A stretch of 64,000 nt of DNA from Pseudomonadota bacterium (GTDB taxonomy: Bacteria; Pseudomonadota; Alphaproteobacteria; Rhizobiales; Xanthobacteraceae). Below, piece after piece: positions 34,366 through 42,605 of this stretch. A model generated the notes under the pieces. That model was not told the origin of the DNA. It worked only from the letters and a program-made list of their open reading frames with translations, and ran no database searches. Within the stretch, counting starts at the first letter, position 1; every line of letters begins with the position of its first letter. The stretch covers positions 6,489 to 70,488 of the forward strand of contig JAEYRD010000149.1 in NCBI GenBank assembly GCA_023435725.1, written 5' to 3'. Both the position numbers and the translations under genes were made by a program.

Positions 34366-34479
34366 TCACAGCGCGAAGTGGTACGCGATGGTGAATGCCG
34401 CCGTCGCGCAAATGACCAGCGTGGAAACCGCGCCGGCCACGCCGCGCGCGAGATGGGCTCGCGTCAGGTGCCTGGTCAT
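34366..34479 (-). CDS. Small 37-residue single-pass membrane protein
   Basis: The ATG at 34479 is preceded by GGAGG at 34486-34490 with a spacing of about 6 bases. The 37 residues begin MTRHLTRAHLARGVAGAV and continue as a hydrophobic stretch (STLVICATAAFTIAYHF) to a stop at 34366. The basic N-terminus and single helix fit a small inner-membrane protein. It lies directly upstream of the tail-anchored protein gene on the same strand. The support is the ribosome-binding site and hydrophobic design; no homolog can be named. Confidence 0.6.
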   Translation of the reverse strand: MTRHLTRAHLARGVAGAVSTLVICATAAFTIAYHFAL

Positions 34480-34558
34480 GATTTTCCTCCATGCTCTGCA
34501 TGGAAATGGCGGGGCCGGAGGTTGGTTCCCCGCGCAACGCCGAATCGTCAGGTGCTGA

Positions 34559-34783
34559 TTATTTCCGCAGCAACTCGCTCAGTGCCGCCGTCGCCTCGGC
34601 GCAGCGGATATCGTCGATCTCCCGTGACAGGCTGAGTGCGCTCGATTTCAGTTCTTCGATCTTCCAGCTCTCGGGATGCTGGCTTTCAAGCTGATTGAGA
34701 CGCTTGTTGAGATCGTCCAGTCTTGACTGGAGCTGCCCGATGCTGGCGGCCCCGTTCACTTTCCAAACGCGTTGTGCACGCAT
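34559..34783 (-). CDS. Hypothetical small coiled-coil protein
   Basis: The 74-residue protein has heptad-like spacing of leucines and hydrophobics (IGQLQSRLDDLNKRLNQLES, then IEELKSSALSLSREIDDI), so it is probably a short coiled coil. No family or function was recognised. It is on the same strand as the two small genes at 34026 and 34366 but begins about 80 bases upstream of them. Confidence 0.5.
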   Translation of the reverse strand: MRAQRVWKVNGAASIGQLQSRLDDLNKRLNQLESQHPESWKIEELKSSALSLSREIDDIRCAEATAALSELLRK

Positions 34784-35053
34784 CGTAGTTCCCCTGATAG
34801 TCTCACGGCGTTGTGAGAGCGGTTCGTGGCCGTAATGGGAGTTTCTTTTGTCCGGCTTCAGATCGCTCGGAACCGTTGCAGATTAGCAACGAAGTTCCGG
34901 GACTTGAGGGGGCGTTCCCACGGCGAGATACCTCAGGCATGAAATTTGATTGTGCGCCGTTGCAACGGTGCACGCGGGAGCTCCTGAGCGACCGCTGCGC
35001 CGGGTCGAGACGCTCGGCTTCGAGGATGCCGCAAGCGAACTGAGGAAATACGC

Positions 35054-36013
35054 GTGACGAGATTTGTGAATGTCGCGGCCGGCCAGCTTGGTCCGGTCGC
35101 GAGGACCGAGACGAGAACAGAAGTCGTGGCTCGCCTGATAGCGTTGATGCGCGAGGCGAAGGCCTGCGGCTGCGACCTGATCGTCTATCCCGAGCTCGCG
35201 CTGACCACCTTCTTTCCGCGTTGGTATTTCGAGGATCAGGCGGAGATCGACAGCTTCTTCGAGCGCGAGATGCCGGGAGCTGAGACGCAAGTCCTGTTCA
35301 ATCTGGCGCGCGAAATCGGCATCGGATTCTATCTCGGCTACGCCGAGCTGACGGTCGAGGCCGGAACTGTCAGGCGCTACAACACCTCCATCCTGGTCGA
35401 CAAGAGCGGTACGATCGTCGCCAGATATCGCAAGGTCCACTTGCCCGGCCATGCCGAGCACGAGCCGTGGCGCAAATTCCAGCATCTGGAGAAGCGCTAT
35501 TTCGAGCCCGGCAGCGGTTTTGGCGTGACCGAGGCCTTCGGCGGCGCGATGGGAATGGCGATCTGCAATGACCGCCGCTGGAGCGAGACCTACCGGGTGA
35601 TGGGCCTCCAGGGGGTCGAGATGGTGATGATCGGCTACAACACGCCGGTGCACAATCCGCCGGCGCCGGAGCATGATGATCTCTCGCTCTTCCACAATCA
35701 CCTGGTGATGCAGGCCGGCGCCTATCAGAACGGCACCTTCGTGGTCGGCGTTGCCAAGGCCGGCATCGAGGAGGGCGTAGACCATATCGGCGGAAGCTGC
35801 ATCATCGCGCCCTCTGGTGAGATCATCGCGAGATGCACGACGAAAGGCGACGAGATCGCGCTCGCCCGCTGCGATCTCGATCTCTGCAACTCCTACAAGC
35901 GGACCACCTTCAATTTCGACGTTCACCGCCAGCCTCGGGCCTACGATCTGATCGTAGAGCGCAAGGGCGTGACCACCATGGCGAACGGAACTCCGGTGCG
36001 GCCGAAGGCGTGA
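35054..36013 (+). CDS. N-carbamoyl-D-amino acid hydrolase (carbon-nitrogen hydrolase)
   Basis: The 319-residue enzyme of the nitrilase superfamily shows the catalytic triad in order: E47 (VYPELALT), K127 (RYRKVHLPG) and C171 (GMAICNDRRW). The spacing and sequence around them match the known D-carbamoylases, which hydrolyse N-carbamoyl-D-amino acids to D-amino acids, CO2 and ammonia. The HNHLVMQAGAYQNGTFVVGV stretch also fits. It is probably cytoplasmic. No hydantoinase or transporter gene is next to it. Confidence 0.9.
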   Translation: MTRFVNVAAGQLGPVARTETRTEVVARLIALMREAKACGCDLIVYPELALTTFFPRWYFEDQAEIDSFFEREMPGAETQVLFNLAREIGIGFYLGYAELTVEAGTVRRYNTSILVDKSGTIVARYRKVHLPGHAEHEPWRKFQHLEKRYFEPGSGFGVTEAFGGAMGMAICNDRRWSETYRVMGLQGVEMVMIGYNTPVHNPPAPEHDDLSLFHNHLVMQAGAYQNGTFVVGVAKAGIEEGVDHIGGSCIIAPSGEIIARCTTKGDEIALARCDLDLCNSYKRTTFNFDVHRQPRAYDLIVERKGVTTMANGTPVRPKA

Positions 36014-36084
36014 TGTGCCTCGCTACGGATTATTGCCTGGAGCGCTGGATCTCCGTCGCCAACAATAGATTGTGCTGTGTCGGC

Positions 36085-36303
36085 TCAGGCCGCAGACACA
36101 AGAACCATGACCGAGCCCCATGTTGTGGAACCGGGGACATGCGCGAAGTCGCCGACCACCAGGCCAGCGAACAACGAGCCCGTGACCGGGCCAAGACTGA
36201 AGGCGCTGATCTTGAAGCTCCCGATCCAGTAGCCCGCAGCGATCACCAGGAACAGCGCGACCTCGGGATAACGGACGAGAAACTGCTCCAGCCAGGTCAG
36301 CAT
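36085..36303 (-). pseudogene. AspT-like antiporter, N-terminal fragment
   Basis: The 72-residue frame begins MLTWLEQFLVRYPEVALFLV, then GYWIGSFKISAFSLGPVTGS and LFAGLVVGD, the start of aspartate-alanine antiporters (AspT, more than 500 residues). After about 55 residues the match stops and a short unrelated tail ends the frame. The rest of the gene is absent, so this is a remnant. Confidence 0.7.
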
Positions 36304-36319
36304 CTCAGGCAGCCGATTT

Positions 36320-36433
36320 CTAGGTCATCAGCATGACGAGCACCATGCCCCAGATCGTCAGAAGCGTGTTTCCGACTGCGTAGGTGACGGTGTAGCCAAG
36401 ACCCGGAATCTGGCTCCTTGCTGAGCTTGGCGG
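36320..36433 (-). pseudogene. AspT-like antiporter, C-terminal fragment
   Basis: The minus-strand frame ending at the TAG at 36320-36322 reads PGLGYTVTYAVGNTLLTIWG and then MVLVMLM, the expected C-terminus of AspT-like antiporters. It lies immediately upstream of the AspT N-terminal fragment on the same strand. The order C-terminus then N-terminus suggests what is left of two tandem aspT copies. It is too short to be functional. Confidence 0.6.
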
Positions 36434-36623
36434 CATCCGAGGCCCACCGACGACATCTCTCGCTGCGTTGCGGCATGGCGGCGGTTCGGAGCGTTAACGC
36501 GGCCTAAGCCTTGAGGTAGATCAAGAGACGCCACCAGCCTCCGATCATCCTGAGTCCGATTGCGCAGGGCGCGGGAGCCTGGTCCAGCTCGTCCCAACAG
36601 ACCGCACGGTTCGGGAGCGTCAT

Positions 36624-37247
36624 ATGGCCGATACCTTGACCCTGAAGAAATTCGAGGCGCTGAGTCCCTTCAAGATCAAGGACGAGCGGATCAGTCTCGC
36701 CAAGGCGACGTCAAGACGGGCACAATCGGCGTCCCTGAACGCCGGCCCCGGCAATCCGAACTGGGTGGCCACCACTCCGCGCGAAGGCTTCTTCCTGCTG
36801 GGACAGTTCGCAATCACAGAAGGCAAGCGGGTCATGGAGCACCCGGCGGGGATTGGCGGCATGCCTCAGGCGAAGGGCATTGCCGCACGATTCGAGGCTT
36901 GGCTCGCCAAGCATTCCGACATGCCGGGCGCGGGCTTCCTTTCGGAGATGCTACCTTTTGCGGTCGAGAAATTCGGCTTCGACCCAGACGCCTTCGTCCA
37001 CGACCTCGTCGATTCCATCATCGGCGACAACTATCCGGTGCCGGACCGCATGCTGCTCGCCGCCATCGCCATTCATGAAGACAACATCTTCGACAGGATG
37101 ATCGCGAAGCTTCCCGATGCCCCCGGATGGTCGCTCCGGATTTCCCTCGCGAACCTGCCGGATGACGTTTACGACGATATCGGACGAGGCGTCCGATCGA
37201 TTGCCAGAGGATACCGGGACACATACGAGGCGGCTAAGGGAGGCTAA
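36624..37247 (+). pseudogene. Aspartate 4-decarboxylase with large internal deletions
   Basis: The frame of 207 residues is open. Its first ~145 residues (LSPFKIKDERISLAKA, NAGPGNPNWVATTPREGFFL, IIGDNYPVPDRMLL) match the N-terminus of aspartate 4-decarboxylase, a PLP enzyme of more than 500 residues. It then jumps to HEDNIFDRMIAKLPDA and ends in LRISLANLPDDVYDDIGRGV, the family's C-terminal tail. The large PLP-binding domain with its lysine is missing, so the product cannot be active as a decarboxylase. AspT remnants lie next to it (36085-36433), as in aspD-aspT loci. Confidence 0.72.
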
Positions 37248-37343
37248 AGGAAACGCGGCTACGCAACGCCCTGACGAGGCGTGGCCCGTTTGATACTCTT
37301 GAATCCAGGATATTCGACCAATAGCAATCATAGGAGGACGATC

Positions 37344-37565
37344 ATGCCAGTCCAACTCGTGATGGACCGCAACGGCGATAGCCGTTATTCGTTTAACTCC
37401 GACGACGCAGAGGAGCTGGCCCGGGCGGAACGGCGCTTTTACGAACTGACACGTGTTGGCTTCACCGCGGCGGTCCGAACCAGTCCAGATCAGGTATCGA
37501 AAGTCCAGTCGTTCGATCCCTCGGCGGAAGAAACACTCTTCTTTCCCAGACTAGTCGGCGGGTAG
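37344..37565 (+). CDS. Hypothetical small protein
   Basis: I chose the ATG at 37344, which has AGGAGGACG directly upstream; a frame starting at 37281 is longer but lacks a site. The 73 residues (MPVQLVMDRNGDSRYSFNSD, then AEELARAERRFYELTRVGFT) are polar with no membrane segment. I do not recognise the family. Short proteins of this type are common in Bradyrhizobium accessory regions. The next hypothetical gene starts ten bases downstream or 50 if its internal start is used. Confidence 0.55.
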   Translation: MPVQLVMDRNGDSRYSFNSDDAEELARAERRFYELTRVGFTAAVRTSPDQVSKVQSFDPSAEETLFFPRLVGG

Positions 37566-37617
37566 TCGCTCTGTCATGTTCGGGTTTCGATCAACTCCAT
37601 CGGGTAGTCGCTCCCGC

Positions 37618-37998
37618 ATGAGAGCGACGAGAGCCCTTTTCATAAGGCACGGCGCCGAGGCCACGCCCGAGGGACGGTCGCTACGGATGCTGCGAGAATG
37701 GCTGTCGCAGGCGCAGCGAGAGCAGTTCGCAAGCAAGGGTTACTTCGACGTCGTCGGAGGAAACACCGGAAATCAGTACAGGATCTATACTGGCACCTCG
37801 GCTAACGTATGCGAGATCGACAAAAGAGGTCGCCTCCGCGAGGGGCTGTGTTTCACGACGGTTGTCGATCTGCCAATCGGCGACGTGATGCTGGCTCAGA
37901 AGATCGCCTTGGAAACATGCGAAGACGAGGTGCGCGCCCTGGCCAGGTTGTTCATCCCCCGAAGTCATCATTTTCGACAAACCGAACGTCGCGGATGA
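37618..37998 (+). CDS. Hypothetical protein
   Basis: The frame is open from 37576; the ATG at 37618 gives a 126-residue protein starting MRATRALFIRHGAEATPEGR. The central part (LREWLSQAQREQFASKGYFD, then GNTGNQYRIYTGTSANVCEI) and GDVMLAQKIALET resemble a small rhizobial hypothetical family also met on phage-like regions. Function is unknown. It follows the 37344 gene on the same strand. Confidence 0.55.
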   Translation: MRATRALFIRHGAEATPEGRSLRMLREWLSQAQREQFASKGYFDVVGGNTGNQYRIYTGTSANVCEIDKRGRLREGLCFTTVVDLPIGDVMLAQKIALETCEDEVRALARLFIPRSHHFRQTERRG

Positions 37999-38446
37999 CG
38001 GCGCGGATCGTCGTCTCCGGCCGGTGCCGAGGTTCGTTGATGACGCGAAGGAATAATAAGTCCCCGCAAACTCGAGCGGTGGCCTGTCTCCGTCACTTGG
38101 CCTGTCTCTATCGCAACTGTTGGTCAAGTATGCAGCAGGTGTAATCAAGGCTTCGGCTCAATTCGATCTGCTTCGGGCATTGGCGGCTGCGGTTTCCTCT
38201 GCGCACCATTTGCAGCCGACACCCGGCCTTCCCTGCGCCCTCTTGATCGAGAGGGGGAGCAATGAAGCAAAGCTCGGGCGAAAGGCGCCGCGAGGGCGAA
38301 GGTGTGTCTGCGAGTTGAGATGCGCGTTGGAGATCGTGGTGCCGAACCTCGCTGCGTCATTGCGGGCGCAGCGAAACGTCGGACCCACCACTCTCATCAC
38401 AACCACGTGTCTTTATTCGGAAACAATCATTCCCTATTGTGTTGCG
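37999..38446. other. Intergenic region upstream of the TetR gene
   Basis: About 450 bases without a supported gene. A CGTCATTGCGGGCGCAGCG sequence at about 38354 resembles the short dispersed repeat (CGTCATTGCGAGC-type) common in Bradyrhizobium genomes. The 3' end holds the tetR promoter and the first copy of the TetR operator. Confidence 0.5.
38419..38434. promoter_or_regulatory. Putative TetR operator, copy 1 (upstream of tetR)
   Basis: GGAAACAATCATTCCC lies 12 bases before the tetR start. Its reverse complement, GGGAATGATTGTTTCC, matches the copy at 39083-39098 at 14 of 16 positions. The position overlapping the tetR promoter suggests autorepression. Confidence 0.7.
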
Positions 38447-39067
38447 ATGCAAAAAGCTGCACGCCAATCCCAGCTCGTCACCCGTCCGCCGGGGCGCCCC
38501 CGGGAATTCGACATGGACACCGCGCTCGACCGCGCGGTGCGGGTGTTTCGCGAGCGCGGCTATCATGCGACCTCGATCGGGGATCTGACCGCGGCGATGC
38601 GCCTGACGACCGGCAGCGTCTACAAGGCGTTTCGCGACAAGCATGCGGTGTTCATGGCCGCTTTCGAGCGCTACACCGCGCTGCGTCAGGAGCAGACCCG
38701 TAGCGCGGCGGCGCGCGGCAAAAATGGCCGCGAGCGGTTGCGCAATGTGCTGCTGTCGTATGTCGAACATTCTCAGGGCGGCGAAGGGCGGCGCGGCTGC
38801 CTTGTCGTCGGCAGCGCGGTCGAGCTGTCTGCGGTCGATCCGGTGGTCGGCGCCCGTGTCAACGCTCAGCTCAAGACCAACGAAAGCTTCATCGCCGGCC
38901 TCATTCGCGAGGGGCAGGCCGACGGCTCGATTCTCGGACATGTAGAGGCCGACGATACCGCGCGGCTGATGATCTGCATCACGCAGGGCCTGCGCGTTGT
39001 CGGCAAGGCGCGCCTGCCGCTCGACGGTGAGCGCCTGGTCGGCGTCGCGATGAAACTGCTCGCCTAG
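38447..39067 (+). CDS. TetR-family transcriptional regulator
   Basis: I chose the ATG at 38447, right after the operator; a longer open frame upstream is not supported. The 206-residue protein has an N-terminal helix-turn-helix (FDMDTALDRAVRVFRERGYH, then TSIGDLTAAMRLTTGSVYKA) and a ligand-binding C-terminal domain with RRGCLVVGSAVELS typical of the AcrR/TetR group. It probably represses itself and the MFS gene 54 bases downstream; both promoters contain the same palindrome. Confidence 0.88.
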   Translation: MQKAARQSQLVTRPPGRPREFDMDTALDRAVRVFRERGYHATSIGDLTAAMRLTTGSVYKAFRDKHAVFMAAFERYTALRQEQTRSAAARGKNGRERLRNVLLSYVEHSQGGEGRRGCLVVGSAVELSAVDPVVGARVNAQLKTNESFIAGLIREGQADGSILGHVEADDTARLMICITQGLRVVGKARLPLDGERLVGVAMKLLA

Positions 39068-39082
39068 ATCCTTGACTTATTG

Positions 39083-39098
39083 GGGAATGATCGTTCCC
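39083..39098. promoter_or_regulatory. Putative TetR operator, copy 2 (upstream of MFS gene)
   Basis: GGGAATGATCGTTCCC is a near-perfect palindrome between tetR and the MFS gene, just after a TTGACT -35-like sequence (39072-39077). It matches the copy upstream of tetR, so both genes should respond to the same regulator. Confidence 0.75.
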
Positions 39099-39120
39099 GA
39101 TCTTTCGGAGACTGCATGTA

Positions 39121-40314
39121 ATGACGATGAATGCCACGATCGAGACCGCGCCAGGCCCGGATGCGGTGTCGCAGCGCCTGACCTTCGTACTTGCCGCGGC
39201 CTGTGGCATGGTCGCCGCCAACATCTACTATGCCCAGCCCTTGATCGCCCCGATCAGCGCCGCGCTCGGCCTGTCGCATGAAGCGGCGGGACTGATCGTC
39301 ACCATGACGCAGATCGGCTATGGCGTGGGGCTTCTCTTCATCGTGCCGCTCGGTGATCTCGTCGAGAACCGCACGCTGATCTGCTCCGTCATCATGCTTG
39401 GCGCCGCCGCGCTGCTCGCTGCTGCGTTCGCGACGCACGCACTGCCGTTCCTGATCGCAGCGCTATTCATTGGGGTCGGTTCGGTCGCGGTGCAGATCAT
39501 CATTCCCTATGCGGCGCATCTTGCGCCAGAGGTCGTTCGCGGCCGCGTCGTCGGCAACGTCTCGACCGGCCTGATGCTCGGCATCATGCTGGCGCGCCCG
39601 GTGTCGAGCTTCGTCACGGCGGCACTGTCATGGCATGCGGTGTTTTTCTGCTCGGCCGCGCTGATGATCGTGCTCTCCGCCGTGCTGTGGATGACGCTGC
39701 CGAAGCGCAAGCCGGTCGCGCGCATGCATTATGGCACGTTGCTGTTGTCGATGCCGCACCTGGTCCGGACCACGCCGCTGCTGCGGCGCCGCGCACTGTA
39801 TCAGGCTGGCCTGTTCGGCGCCTTCACCCTGTTCTGGACCGTGGCCCCACTCCAACTCGCGAGCGAGTTCGGCTTCTCCCAGCGCGGCATCGCACTGTTC
39901 GCGCTCGCCGGTGTCGCCGGCGTGTTCGCGGCCCCGATCGCGGGGAGGCTCGCCGACCGCGGCCATAGCCGCATGGCAACCCTGATGGCACTGCTGCTTG
40001 CGGCCGCGGGCTTTCTCATCACCCACGTCGGTGCGACCGGCTCGATGCTGAACCTCGCCTGCCTGGTCGTCGCCGCGATCGCGATCGATATCGGTGTCCA
40101 GGGCAATGTCGTGCTCGGCTTCCGCGCGATCTTCGTGCTCGGCCACGAGCACCGCAGCCGTCTCAACGGGCTCTACATGGCGACGTTCTTCGCGGCAGGC
40201 GCTGCCGGCTCCGCGCTCGGCGCCTGGGCCTTCGCGCAAGGAGGCTGGATGCTTGCATCGGCCATTGGCCTCGCCATGCCCGTCGCGGGCTTGCTCTATG
40301 CGGCTACCGAGTAG
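39121..40314 (+). CDS. MFS efflux transporter
   Basis: The 397-residue protein has about twelve membrane segments and the MFS motif between helices 2 and 3 (FIVPLGDLVENR). The start IYYAQPLIAPISAALGLSHE and the C-terminal half (RSRLNGLYMATFFAAGAAGS) fit the drug:proton antiporter-like group of MFS, as in YgaY-type exporters. It is the partner of the TetR regulator, with the palindromic operator in its promoter. The exported compound cannot be predicted. Confidence 0.88.
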   Translation: MTMNATIETAPGPDAVSQRLTFVLAAACGMVAANIYYAQPLIAPISAALGLSHEAAGLIVTMTQIGYGVGLLFIVPLGDLVENRTLICSVIMLGAAALLAAAFATHALPFLIAALFIGVGSVAVQIIIPYAAHLAPEVVRGRVVGNVSTGLMLGIMLARPVSSFVTAALSWHAVFFCSAALMIVLSAVLWMTLPKRKPVARMHYGTLLLSMPHLVRTTPLLRRRALYQAGLFGAFTLFWTVAPLQLASEFGFSQRGIALFALAGVAGVFAAPIAGRLADRGHSRMATLMALLLAAAGFLITHVGATGSMLNLACLVVAAIAIDIGVQGNVVLGFRAIFVLGHEHRSRLNGLYMATFFAAGAAGSALGAWAFAQGGWMLASAIGLAMPVAGLLYAATE

Positions 40315-40465
40315 CGGCCGGGCTGGTCGGAATTGTGCAATGCGGCCGTTTACCAGGCCTTCGATGCGAAGTCCTAAGCAGTGCAATTTCCGCCTCGCGA
40401 TTTCGCAGCCGCCGTAGTACTTTGGTCGCAACCGGACCTGGTTAACAGGCGGCAGGGGAGGCCCT

Positions 40466-40885
40466 ATGAGGCGTACGGGACTGTATGGCGTACCGCGAGT
40501 ACGGCCATGGTCGTGGCAGGCGTTTCTGCTCGGATTTGGCATCGTCGCAGCGTCGGCTGCGCTTCAAGGCGCCTGCGTTGCGCTCGGCGCAAAACTCTAT
40601 TTCGCCGCGTTTGTGCCCAGCATCTTCATCGTCGCCATTCTCGCAGGCGCGCCGGCGGCGGCGTTCGCCGCGCTGCTCACCGTTCCGCTGGTGTGGTGGG
40701 CATTCATGCCGCCCTTCTTCGAGGTAAGCCCGTTGACCAGTGCCGATGCGGATTCCATCAACCTGTTCTTCCTGCTTGCCGTATTGCTGATCGGCCTTGC
40801 CGATCTCTGCCGCGAGACGATGACGATTAACAGCCGCGGCAGATTGGAGCCCTCGGGCGAGGGCGCGGCAACGAATTCGCAATAA
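40466..40885 (+). CDS. DUF4118-like membrane protein
   Basis: The 139-residue protein has about four hydrophobic segments (FLLGFGIVAASAALQGACVA to NLFFLLAVLLIGLADLC) and contains the loop FVPSIFIVAILAGAPAAAFA, resembling the DUF4118 sensory membrane module at the N-terminus of many histidine kinases. Here it stands alone with no kinase domain attached. Function is unknown. It begins about 150 bases after the MFS gene. Confidence 0.6.
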   Translation: MRRTGLYGVPRVRPWSWQAFLLGFGIVAASAALQGACVALGAKLYFAAFVPSIFIVAILAGAPAAAFAALLTVPLVWWAFMPPFFEVSPLTSADADSINLFFLLAVLLIGLADLCRETMTINSRGRLEPSGEGAATNSQ

Positions 40886-41024
40886 GCGAGCCGCGAGCGG
40901 GAGCGACGCGTTGCGCATGCGCAACAGTCCGGCAACCATCCGCGCGTTTGCCGCGTGCCGCTAACTTTTCGAAAAAGATTTGGCCGCAGTTTCTCCCCCG
41001 GGAATGACGAGGGAGTTTTTGGAC

Positions 41025-41222
41025 ATGAACGGCCAGGCCATCTTGGAGAACGTGCGCCGCTACCGCGGGATCGCATCGCTCTATCGCCAGACCGCCGCAT
41101 TCCGCCCGGGCCAGAGCTGGTCGCTCTTGGAACAGGCGAAGGATTGGGAAGCGCGGGCGTTGTCGGAGCTGGAAACCTATTTTGCTGCGCGCGCGGATCA
41201 CGCCGCACCGCTTGCGGCCTAA
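41025..41222 (+). CDS. Small conserved protein, paralog of the 51679 gene
   Basis: I chose the ATG at 41025 because GAGGGAG lies about 10 bases upstream. The 65 residues have ILENVRRYRGIASLYRQTAA and SWSLLEQAKDWEARALSELE. The second copy at 51679 has MENVRRYRALASLCRQQAAY. Both are helical with two Arg/Tyr-rich turns, and they flank the cbb gene cluster on either side. The family has no known function to me. Confidence 0.65.
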   Translation: MNGQAILENVRRYRGIASLYRQTAAFRPGQSWSLLEQAKDWEARALSELETYFAARADHAAPLAA

Positions 41223-41404
41223 ACGTTAACCATCGCGGCATCGAGACCGGCGAGGAACAACGCGAACGACATGCGAGGCGGTCGCAGACGTTCGCGCCAC
41301 TCTGGCCGTGCCGCAACACCCGTGGCAACCACGGAGTTACCGCGGCGGCCGTTTATGCTAGCAACCCGACTGATCGAGATCCTTCACGTCGGCCGGGGCG
41401 AGCG

Positions 41405-41497
41405 ATGACCACCTTGAACCGTATCTTCACGACGGAGCGTCTGCTTCAGATCATCGTCATTTTGGCGGCGACCATCGCCATGAAGTTGATGAGCTGA
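41405..41497 (+). CDS. Possible 30-residue membrane peptide
   Basis: A short frame starts MTTLNRIFTTERLLQIIVIL and continues with a hydrophobic stretch to a stop at 41497. It ends just before the convergent cbbR gene. The ribosome-binding site (GGGGCGAG) is weak. It could be a real small membrane protein; support is limited. Confidence 0.35.
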   Translation: MTTLNRIFTTERLLQIIVILAATIAMKLMS

Positions 41498-41508
41498 GCG
41501 TCAGTCAG

Positions 41509-42486
41509 CTATCCCCCGCCGAGTGTCGGCACATCGGGCAGGTAATTCGAGCCCTCCGAGCCGAGAAAATCGAACATCGCCTGCGCCGGCGGCAGGAGCA
41601 CCTTGTCGCTGCGGCGGATCACGTACCATTGCCGGACGATCGGCAGGCCAGCGACATCGAGCACGATGAGGCGGCCCTCGGCGAGCTCGTGCGCGACCGT
41701 GTGGGCCGAGATGAAGGCGACGCCGAGTCCGGCGATGACAGCCTGCTTGATCGTCTCGTTGCTGCTCATCTCCATGCCGATGATCGGCTCGAGATCGGAC
41801 CTCTGGAACATGCCTTCCATCAGCGTACGCGTGCCTGATCCCGGCTCGCGAGTGAGGAAGGTCTCATGCACGAGGTCGGTCAGGCTGAGGCCGGAATCCT
41901 TCTCCAGCCAGTGTCCCTTGCGGGCGACGATGATGTGCGGATTGCGCCCGAGCTGGCGCACGTCGACGCTGACGTCGGCCGGTGGCCGACCCATCACCGC
42001 GAAATCGAGGTCGTAACCGTGCATGGCCTCGCGGATGTCTTCGCGATTGCCGATGGTGAGCTTGATCTCGATCTTTGGATACCGCTTCGAGAACGCCGCG
42101 ATTGCGTGCGGCACGAAATATTTAGCGGTCGAGACCGCGCCGAGATGCACCGTGCCGCCGGTCCGCCCCGCAAGCAGGTCGAGCGCGCCCTGGCAATCCA
42201 TGATCGCGGCCTCGACGCGTTCGGCGAGCGCCAGCACTTCCTTGCCCGCTCCGGTCAGCAACATGCCGTCACCGGTTCGTTGCACCAGTGGCAGGCCGGC
42301 GAGGTCCTGAAGCTGCCGCAGCTGCTGCGTAACGGCCGGCTGGGTCAGGCCGAGATGGCCCGAGGCTGCCGTGACGCTGCCCTTGGCGGAAAGCGCCGCG
42401 AGCGAGCGGAGCTGCCGGATCGTCAGGTGCCGGAGCTGGGTCGCCGCATGGCCTGAACCATTATAAGGAAATTCTTTGGCGCTCAT
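41509..42486 (-). CDS. cbbR: LysR-type regulator of the Calvin cycle operon
   Basis: The 325-residue protein has an N-terminal helix-turn-helix (TIRQLRSLAALSAKGSVTAA, then SGHLGLTQPAVTQQLRQLQD) and a long effector-binding domain (GAVSTAKYFVPHAIAAFSKR, FLTREPGSGTRTLM, which is the usual effector-loop pattern of CbbR). It is divergent from cbbF with 119 bases between starts. In rhizobia CbbR activates the cbb operon in response to metabolites. Its start codon region overlaps one arm of an inverted repeat that may be its own operator. Confidence 0.92.
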   Translation of the reverse strand: MSAKEFPYNGSGHAATQLRHLTIRQLRSLAALSAKGSVTAASGHLGLTQPAVTQQLRQLQDLAGLPLVQRTGDGMLLTGAGKEVLALAERVEAAIMDCQGALDLLAGRTGGTVHLGAVSTAKYFVPHAIAAFSKRYPKIEIKLTIGNREDIREAMHGYDLDFAVMGRPPADVSVDVRQLGRNPHIIVARKGHWLEKDSGLSLTDLVHETFLTREPGSGTRTLMEGMFQRSDLEPIIGMEMSSNETIKQAVIAGLGVAFISAHTVAHELAEGRLIVLDVAGLPIVRQWYVIRRSDKVLLPPAQAMFDFLGSEGSNYLPDVPTLGGG

Positions 42487-42510
42487 TATGAATAGAAATT
42501 TTCCTTATTA
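42461..42510. promoter_or_regulatory. Inverted repeat in the cbbR-cbbF intergenic/start region
   Basis: TTATAAGGAAATTC (42461-42474) and AATTTTCCTTATTA (42497-42510) are inverted arms of AAGGAAA and TTTCCTT, separated by about 22 bases, in an otherwise GC-rich region. The left arm lies just inside the 5' end of cbbR. This fits a LysR-type binding site for CbbR (T-N11-A type), which normally lies between cbbR and the divergent operon. Confidence 0.65.
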
Positions 42511-42605
42511 AGCCGGCCCTGTCAATCTCATCGTGCTGGGACTGACCGCACCGACCTCCACCGGGGAGCGACTGGATGCGGCGTCAGCAAAGGGGATGGA
42601 CGCAG

